NCBI RefSeq assembly: GCF_007752345.1
Contig: NZ_CP036299.1
Location: 620,001 to 684,000, forward strand
DNA from: Planctopirus ephydatiae
Lineage (GTDB): Bacteria; Planctomycetota; Planctomycetia; Planctomycetales; Planctomycetaceae
Reading direction: 5' to 3'
Length of the DNA: 64,000 nucleotides
A program made the position numbers and the translations under genes. The notes under the pieces are model-generated. The model ran no database searches. It saw only the letters and a program-made list of their open reading frames with translations, and was not told the DNA's origin. This document shows positions 58,745 through 64,000 of this stretch, piece after piece (within the stretch, counting starts at the first letter, position 1; every line of letters starts with the position of its first letter).

Positions 58745-60508
58745 CTAAACGGCATGCCGCTGCCGGTAATACTTCAGGCCTGGGGCGAAGAAGCTCCAGG
58801 CGACGACGATGCCGTAAATCGTTAAGTCAAGATCCCAGTCTGTCCAGGCCTTCATACCCGCCATCACAAAGGCGGTGGCGTAAAGCACCAGTGCCTGCAC
58901 ATAGAACTTGCCCGAAAGCACCCCGGCTTTAATCAGAAAGACCGCACCTGCCAAAAGCGCCAGCACCGGCGAAAGGGTCAGCACTGGGAGGTTCATCATC
59001 CATTCGATGAAGAACAAGAGCGTACTGCAGATAGTGCTCGCCGCCCAGACATGGGCAATCTGCCGCTCGACAAACGTGATGGGCCCGGAGCGTCGGCGCA
59101 ATTCCCAGAAGATGAAGGCCCAGATGCCCACACCCACGGACCACAAAGCGACATAAGGCAATCGCGAAACCACGCCTTGCCAGTGCATCAAGTTCGTGAT
59201 CAGGCACAATTGCAACACTACAAAGCTGTGCCACATCCAGAGCAGACCCCAGTTCTCCAGCACCTGGGCATGATGCGTTTCGCGGAACGCGCGGGTAATG
59301 ACCTGCGTAAAATGCGAAGACCTCGCTGCAATCGGTTCATTATGCAGGTAGGCTTCGAGATCATCTGCCATCGCATCGGCGGTGGCATACCGCAGATCGG
59401 CTGGCTTCTGGAGGCATTTAAGGGCAATCATCTCCAGATCGTAATCCGCCTTCGGGTTCAGCATCCGCGGCGGTACCGGGTCTTGTTCCAGCACCAGCAG
59501 AATCGTATCCACAGGCGAAGAAGCCTGAAATGGCGGCCTGCCCGTGAGGAGCGCATAGAGGACAGCTCCCAGACTGTACACATCGGTCAATGTACTCACT
59601 TCACCACGCTGGCCAGCAGCCTGCTCGGGAGCCATATACCCGGGAGTCCCCAGAATGGCACCACTTTGAGTCAACGTTGCGGACGCTTTGGGATCATCAC
59701 TTTCCATGGAGAATCGTTTGGCCAGCCCGAAATCACTCACATAAGGTGTCCCATCAACTTCAATAAGGATGTTCGAAGGCTTCAAGTCGCGGTGCAGCAC
59801 GCCCCGCCGATGAGCATCACCAATCGCGCGGCAAATCGGCAGCATGATCTCGGCTGCTTCCCGATTCGGGATCGGGCCATCAATAATCCGTCTGGCCAGC
59901 GTTGTGCCTTCAATCAACTTCATACTGAAGTAAGGGCGGTTCTCGAACGTACCCACTTCATAGACCGGGACGATATGCGGATGATCGAGCCGGGCTGCCG
60001 ATTCGGCCTCTGAGCGAAAGCGGGCGATATCGACGCTCGAGGCCAACCGCCCCTGCAGAATCATCTTGAGGGCCACAATCCGGTCGAGTGATTTTTGCCT
60101 CGCGCGGTAGACCACACCCATGCCACCCCGGCCCAATTCGTCGAGAAGCACATAATCATCGACTTCACGCGAACGGAGAGGGGCATCACCTCGCTCGACA
60201 TCAGGAGTATCCTTCCAGAGATGTCGCCATGTGGAGTCAGTCCTGACTTTCTCGACGGTACGAGAATTCCCTTCGCAGCTTTCAACGCCAGGTTCACCAG
60301 CAAAGCTCGCATGAGAACTGGCCGCCAGGCCCTCCGTCATCAGGATTGTTCCCCAGAGCATTCTCAATTCGCCGGCTAAGCGCGGATACTGGCGACAAAC
60401 AACCTCTAGATCGACCGATCCCCCTTCCTGCAACCGCCGGACAAGTTGATCGGCCAGTTCCGCCAGTTGAGCTTCTTCATCGGATGAAAGCGAAGGAATT
60501 GTGGACAT
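58745..60508 (-). CDS. Membrane-anchored Hanks-type Ser/Thr protein kinase
   Basis: 587 aa. The kinase domain (about 119-390) has GRGGMGVVYRAR (126-137), catalytic Lys in IVALKMI (K148), HRDLKPSNIL (HRD 239-241), SDFGLAKR (DFG 259-261) and GTPGYMAPEQ, all intact. The ~115-residue N-terminus is helical, with VVCRQYPRLAGELRMLW resembling regulatory segments of planctomycete kinases. After the kinase domain come about six hydrophobic helices (about 425-580) rather than the usual single anchor plus sensor. It could signal from the membrane. It is encoded next to a small four-helix membrane protein on the same strand. Confidence 0.93.
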   Translation of the reverse strand: MSTIPSLSSDEEAQLAELADQLVRRLQEGGSVDLEVVCRQYPRLAGELRMLWGTILMTEGLAASSHASFAGEPGVESCEGNSRTVEKVRTDSTWRHLWKDTPDVERGDAPLRSREVDDYVLLDELGRGGMGVVYRARQKSLDRIVALKMILQGRLASSVDIARFRSEAESAARLDHPHIVPVYEVGTFENRPYFSMKLIEGTTLARRIIDGPIPNREAAEIMLPICRAIGDAHRRGVLHRDLKPSNILIEVDGTPYVSDFGLAKRFSMESDDPKASATLTQSGAILGTPGYMAPEQAAGQRGEVSTLTDVYSLGAVLYALLTGRPPFQASSPVDTILLVLEQDPVPPRMLNPKADYDLEMIALKCLQKPADLRYATADAMADDLEAYLHNEPIAARSSHFTQVITRAFRETHHAQVLENWGLLWMWHSFVVLQLCLITNLMHWQGVVSRLPYVALWSVGVGIWAFIFWELRRRSGPITFVERQIAHVWAASTICSTLLFFIEWMMNLPVLTLSPVLALLAGAVFLIKAGVLSGKFYVQALVLYATAFVMAGMKAWTDWDLDLTIYGIVVAWSFFAPGLKYYRQRHAV

Positions 60509-60559
60509 GCCAAGACTCGCTACGAAGTTTCACAACTACTGCCACTTCAGCTCAGTTTG

Positions 60560-61003
60560 CTATACGAACCGTTGTTTTGCTTTCCGATAACGAACAGTGA
60601 ATCCGAAAACAGTTCCACTGATGGCTGGCAAAAACAGTGGCAAGAGCATCCACCAGGCAAATCCTTGTACTCCCATCGGATGGCGACGGAGTTCCCAAAT
60701 CATATATGATTCCGCCATCCCACCCGTAAGAGTGGTGATCACTAAGCCCAACATCAACGTTCGCCACAAGAGAGACCACGAGGCCAGGATCGTGCTGACT
60801 AATCCTCCAGCAGCTGATGGAATGAATCCTAGTGTCGTGACGTTAACAATCCAGCGATACCAGACGGGTGCTTGCCAATTCACATGCACGAGAGGGAGGA
60901 CATAATTCCTTGTGAAACACCACGCCTGATAGGTCACGATGACACCCAGAACAATTGCGAAAGCAAACAGCACCAGCGTTCTCAGCCACCACCAGAAGTT
61001 CAT
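60560..61003 (-). CDS. Small four-helix membrane protein
   Basis: 147 aa, no family recognised. Four hydrophobic segments: WLRTLVLFAFAIVLGVIVTY, IVNVTTLGFIPSAAGGLVSTIL, LLWRTLMLGLVITTLTGGMA and WWMLLPLFLPAISGTVFGFTV. The N-terminus, NFWWWLR, is aromatic-rich. It ends 51 bases before the kinase start, in the same direction, so the two may be co-transcribed and the protein could be a partner of the kinase. That is inferred only from position. Confidence 0.6.
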   Translation of the reverse strand: MNFWWWLRTLVLFAFAIVLGVIVTYQAWCFTRNYVLPLVHVNWQAPVWYRWIVNVTTLGFIPSAAGGLVSTILASWSLLWRTLMLGLVITTLTGGMAESYMIWELRRHPMGVQGFAWWMLLPLFLPAISGTVFGFTVRYRKAKQRFV

Positions 61004-61062
61004 TGTCCTGATCCCCGGCAGAATGACTGATCGTGTTGCCTTTACTGATCAGGAACACACCC

Positions 61063-61875
61063 TTAGACCACCGGCTTACGACCAACATAGACATAATGCG
61101 GTGCTCTCACAAACGGCATGTAAGGCACTTTGCCACGCCGCTCGCTGAGGACGACTGTCTCCAGATGGCTTTGCAGGTAGGGCAGATGATCGCCCGAAAG
61201 AAAGACGTTGTCTGTCGCAAACCAGATCTGCCAGAAGTGACGTGTCGACCACACATGACGCACATTCCCTTCGGGGGGATATTTGCGGCTGACATAGAAA
61301 TCGACAATTCCCAGCACCCCCCCCGGCTTCAGCATTCGAATGGCCTGATCGACCGCCTTATGCCAATCCGGGATCATCGTCAGCGAATACGAAAACGTCA
61401 CCACATCGGCCATGCCTTCTGGTGGCAAAAAGGTCGTGGCGTCGTGATGAATCGCCTTGACGTTCTGCCAGCCGCGCTGCTCAATCCGTGCCTGAGCGAC
61501 TTTAAGCAACGAACTGGAGAGATCGACCAGGTAGACATTCGAAAACTCGTTAAGCCGCTCGCCCCAGTTCTCGGCGTTTTCTCCAGTTCCTGCACCCAGA
61601 TCCACCCACACACCACCGGGAGGTGCAGGTAACTGGTCGAACAGATCCTTTTTGCCATGCAGCAATCTTTTGCGGAAAGAATCGTAGCCAGAGGCCTGAC
61701 CTTTATAGAAATCTTCGAGCCGCTCTTCGTGTGTCTGCCCGCGACCTTGCCGCACAATCATGTGCCAGAGGATTTTCATATCGCTCCAGAAGCTGCCGGA
61801 ACTCGCGGCAGAGACAGGCGATGTGGAATGGGATGAGGCGGTATTCACAGGTGAATTGGCAGGGGAAGTGGTCAT
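61063..61875 (-). CDS. BtaB-like SAM-dependent methyltransferase (betaine lipid type)
   Basis: 270 aa from ATG 61875 (GAG eight bases upstream). SAM-binding motif [14 protein letters not shown] (about 95-108) and [14 protein letters not shown] follow the class I fold. The second half matches the methyltransferase (BtaB/BTA1 N-methylation) domain: [55 protein letters not shown] and PHYVYVGRK. BtaB adds three methyl groups to diacylglyceryl-homoserine to make the phosphorus-free betaine lipid DGTS. The gene for the partner BtaA, which supplies the homoserine head group, is not adjacent. Confidence 0.75.
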   Translation of the reverse strand: MTTSPANSPVNTASSHSTSPVSAASSGSFWSDMKILWHMIVRQGRGQTHEERLEDFYKGQASGYDSFRKRLLHGKKDLFDQLPAPPGGVWVDLGAGTGENAENWGERLNEFSNVYLVDLSSSLLKVAQARIEQRGWQNVKAIHHDATTFLPPEGMADVVTFSYSLTMIPDWHKAVDQAIRMLKPGGVLGIVDFYVSRKYPPEGNVRHVWSTRHFWQIWFATDNVFLSGDHLPYLQSHLETVVLSERRGKVPYMPFVRAPHYVYVGRKPVV

Positions 61876-61932
61876 AAATTTCTCAGGCTTTGTTATCAAG
61901 CAGCATGGCTCGATGGCATCTGGCATGTGGTG

Positions 61933-61966
61933 ACTGTTGGCAAGTGGTAACTGTTGGCAAGTGGTA
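61933..61966. repeat. Two tandem 17-bp repeats
   Basis: ACTGTTGGCAAGTGGTA occurs twice in exact tandem (61933-61949 and 61950-61966), and its start recurs once more just after. It lies just beyond the alternative start of the methyltransferase gene and beside the dispersed palindrome at 61972. Confidence 0.8.
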
Positions 61967-61971
61967 ACTGT

Positions 61972-62003
61972 GTGCCATGCTTGCGGCTCTGAGCAAGCAT
62001 GTC
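61972..62003. repeat. Dispersed palindrome, copy 2
   Basis: CATGCTTGC (61976-61984) and GCAAGCATG (61993-62001) form a 9-bp perfect stem with an 8-base loop. The 32 bases differ from the copy at 5521-5552 at three positions, one of which breaks the end of the stem. Confidence 0.75.
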
Positions 62004-62190
62004 TTCAGTGTTGTTATTGCTTCATTTCCTATTGTGATCAAAGGAGTGGCTTCAGACGATCAACCACCTGGCAAATGATCTCATCCGCCTAGTGTCAACT
62101 GCAGACATCATCCCTGCAACTGGACGGAAAGATTTCACACGGGTTGAGGAAACTCCCTTGATGGAACAGTTTTGCGGGGAAGGATTCATC

Positions 62191-64000
62191 TTACGCGGGT
62201 GGTTCGTCTTTCTTCTGCTGTTGTCGCTTGATCTCGAGCAGTTTTTCATAGGTCGATTTGGCAGCACCTGGTGATGGCTTTTCGGTCTGCGTTTTATCTG
62301 AAGTGGGGGGAGTCTTTGCAGATGGTGATGGCGGTGGAGTCACCGGTGGCTTGCGAATGACGGGTGGCCGCTGGGGTGGTGTTTTCCGCGATGACAATAC
62401 CTCAGCGGCAGGTTTTCCGGTCTCAGTGGTTGTCTGCTGCGAACCGGACTTTTTCTGATCGAGCAAGGTTGACATGGTCGAGGTGACTTCCCGGCGGGGT
62501 CTGAACCAGCCTTCCACGACAGACCAATCCCACTGAATGCGCCTCAAACCGACATCGAGGGGGACAAGACAGGCCAGCGCCACAAGAAACCAGTCAAAAA
62601 TTGGACGTGAACTCTGGCGGGGTTCGCGCTCTTTCGGGAAGAGTTCGTCACTTTCTGGATCACCCGTCAAGACGCGCCCACCTGTCCTTTGGGCAATCTC
62701 TTCGAGTAACTGGCGATTCGATCCAAACCGCAGATATTCCGGCGAGTAGGCCAGCACGAATCCGCCAAACGTCGATTCCTTCCGCTCAGCCGGTTGACCG
62801 TCCACGCCGATTTTTGTTCCCGCACCTGCCACCGAAACGTAGTAGCGGCCTTGCCCCCAGAGCGGAACCAGCGCCTGATAGCGACGCGGCCCCACCTGCC
62901 GGAAAGTGAGGCTTTCCGAACGATCATTCGGGCCACCGACGCGTCCGGAGATTTCCAGAAAGCCCTCTTCCGGGGCAAAATCTTCGACAATAACGACTCC
63001 CTGCGCTCCTTCGACATACGTGCTCAAGCGGAGTTGTGTGTCTTTGCGGATGCGGGCGATATCCGTGGTGAGCTGATTGAGGAAATCCTCATACTTGCCC
63101 CATGCCACCCAGTCCTTTCCCCAATTCTTGCCAAGTTCCGAAGTGAAAGCCGCCGTCTTCCCTAACCCGTGCTGGCGAATCGCCAGAAGTGGATCCAGCT
63201 GCGACTCTTCCTCTTTCGAACCGGGCGGAACTTTGAGCACAACCTGAGCATCGGGCTTGGCGGTCGTGAGTACATACCCTTTCAACTCCGGTAATGAACT
63301 GATGCCTTTCAAAACTGGCGAACTCGAAGCAACTTCCGGGAAGAAATCGCGGTTTTGAAGCATCGACCGGCGGAGTGTCTTCGATTCTTTGATGAAGATC
63401 GCTGGTAGCTGATTCGGATTGGTCGGCTTGTAATAACGCCCGCCAGTAATTTGTGCGATCGATGTCATCGTCGGCGTATCGACATCTCCGTGTGGAAACA
63501 CAGCGACGGTACTGATGGTCACTTTGGCGTCAATGAATCGCTTCAGTAGATCGGGCGAGGCTGGTGAAGGATCTCCATCGGAGATGATGATCATGTGTTT
63601 CGACGAAGCATCGCTCGCTTCGAGTCCATCGATTCCCAGTTGCATCGTCTGCTGAAAACTGGGCATATCACCAATCTCGGCCGAGTTAATCAGCAACGAC
63701 AGCTCTTCGTACTTTCCTGCGGGTGTGAGTTCAAAAATCCATTTCTCACCATCGTTGTAGTCATAGGCCAGAACGCCCACTTCATCCTGTTCGCCCAGAA
63801 CCTTAATGGCCTGCTTGGTGATTCGCTTGCCCCAGGTATTTCCTTCCGGGAATTCACAGGTATGCAGAATGATGGCCAGTGCTCCCTTAGGAAGCACCTT
63901 CTTTTGTGTGATATCCATCGTGACGGGAAGTATCTCTTCGACAGCCGTCCGGTGATATCCCCCGGGGCCAAAGCTCCCTGGCCCACCGACCATCAGAAAG
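62191..64000 (-). CDS. VWA-domain protein, 5' end beyond window
   Basis: The frame is open to the right edge, so the N-terminus is missing; about 600 residues are seen. A von Willebrand factor A-like domain spans about 30-200, although the metal site is degenerate: KGALAIILHTCEF in place of DxSxS, then SKHMIIISDGDPSPASPDL (T/D-type loop) and ISTVAVFPHGDV. This is followed by a beta-rich region and one transmembrane helix (about 475-495; DWFLVALACLVPLDVGL). The last ~90 residues are Pro/Thr/Lys-rich and disordered. The family is common in planctomycetes near MoxR ATPases and glutamine-amidotransferase-like genes, and may act in envelope stress or assembly; that is inference. Confidence 0.8.
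   Translation of the reverse strand, partial: FLMVGGPGSFGPGGYHRTAVEEILPVTMDITQKKVLPKGALAIILHTCEFPEGNTWGKRITKQAIKVLGEQDEVGVLAYDYNDGEKWIFELTPAGKYEELSLLINSAEIGDMPSFQQTMQLGIDGLEASDASSKHMIIISDGDPSPASPDLLKRFIDAKVTISTVAVFPHGDVDTPTMTSIAQITGGRYYKPTNPNQLPAIFIKESKTLRRSMLQNRDFFPEVASSSPVLKGISSLPELKGYVLTTAKPDAQVVLKVPPGSKEEESQLDPLLAIRQHGLGKTAAFTSELGKNWGKDWVAWGKYEDFLNQLTTDIARIRKDTQLRLSTYVEGAQGVVIVEDFAPEEGFLEISGRVGGPNDRSESLTFRQVGPRRYQALVPLWGQGRYYVSVAGAGTKIGVDGQPAERKESTFGGFVLAYSPEYLRFGSNRQLLEEIAQRTGGRVLTGDPESDELFPKEREPRQSSRPIFDWFLVALACLVPLDVGLRRIQWDWSVVEGWFRPRREVTSTMSTLLDQKKSGSQQTTTETGKPAAEVLSSRKTPPQRPPVIRKPPVTPPPSPSAKTPPTSDKTQTEKPSPGAAKSTYEKLLEIKRQQQKKDEPPA

Noticed and set aside
59051-60013. 320-codon plus-strand frame opposite the kinase
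   Set aside because: Antisense to intact kinase motifs; no protein-like features.

Overview
The window looks like a chromosomal segment from a planctomycete, most likely near Planctopirus or a related member of Planctomycetales. The evidence is the gene content: a DUF1549/DUF1553 cytochrome-like protein paired with a DUF1501 protein, a TIGR03067 protein, a formylglycine sulfatase, a membrane-anchored Hanks-type kinase, DapL-type lysine synthesis, and an alternative complex III plus caa3 oxidase cluster. Base composition looks like mid-50s percent G+C. The genus is an inference; no rRNA gene is present to settle it.

Layout. 1-3261: end of a sigma-54-activator-like protein with a degenerate ATPase core, then flgB, flgC, fliE and a VanZ-like gene. 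3262-7431: a secreted carboxypeptidase-regulatory-like protein, a PilZ protein and a GT39-like membrane glycosyltransferase. 7581-7655: tRNA-Pro(GGG). 7660-12130: an accessory island, visibly more AT-rich, with an N-terminally clipped phage/plasmid-type DNA-binding protein, a two-gene operon of unknown function (one gene frameshifted in a homopolymer) and an orphan P27-family terminase small subunit. 12163-15889: an ECF-type sigma factor with a Cys-rich tail in an apparent operon with an SDR and a DUF1330 protein, then TIGR03067, Cdd1-like and GNAT genes. 16253-21260: DUF1549/DUF1553, DUF1501 and metallophosphoesterase genes. 21603-28104: prmC, rsmE, a small exported protein, a TPR lipoprotein, a DUF374 acyltransferase and a CoiA-like nuclease-fold/winged-helix protein. 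28263-32472 (minus): glgX and a GH71/99-like gene.

33034-48507 is the functional core: actA, actB, actC, a fused actDE, actF, a small membrane protein, sco, coxB, coxA, coxC, coxD and a second subunit-III-like protein, all on the plus strand. ACIII would oxidise menaquinol or ubiquinol and pass electrons through the cytochrome c domains of ActA and ActDE to the cytochrome c domain fused to CoxB, then CuA and the haem a3-CuB site. CoxA carries the YSHPAVY motif of A2-type proton-pumping oxidases. Sco would load CuA, and several proteins carry His-rich segments.

48686-52684: pgi, dapL and metF. 52894-64000: a dynamin-like GTPase, a secreted Pro/Gln-rich protein, a sulfatase, a Ser/Thr kinase, a small membrane protein, a BtaB-like betaine-lipid methyltransferase without an adjacent btaA, and a VWA protein cut by the window edge.

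Most start codons were chosen by ribosome-binding site and family length and are often internal to the longest open frame. The less usual material is the degenerate activator, the tRNA-flanked island with its unknown operon, the CoiA-like gene, the orphan BtaB-like gene and dispersed palindromes shared between intergenic regions.
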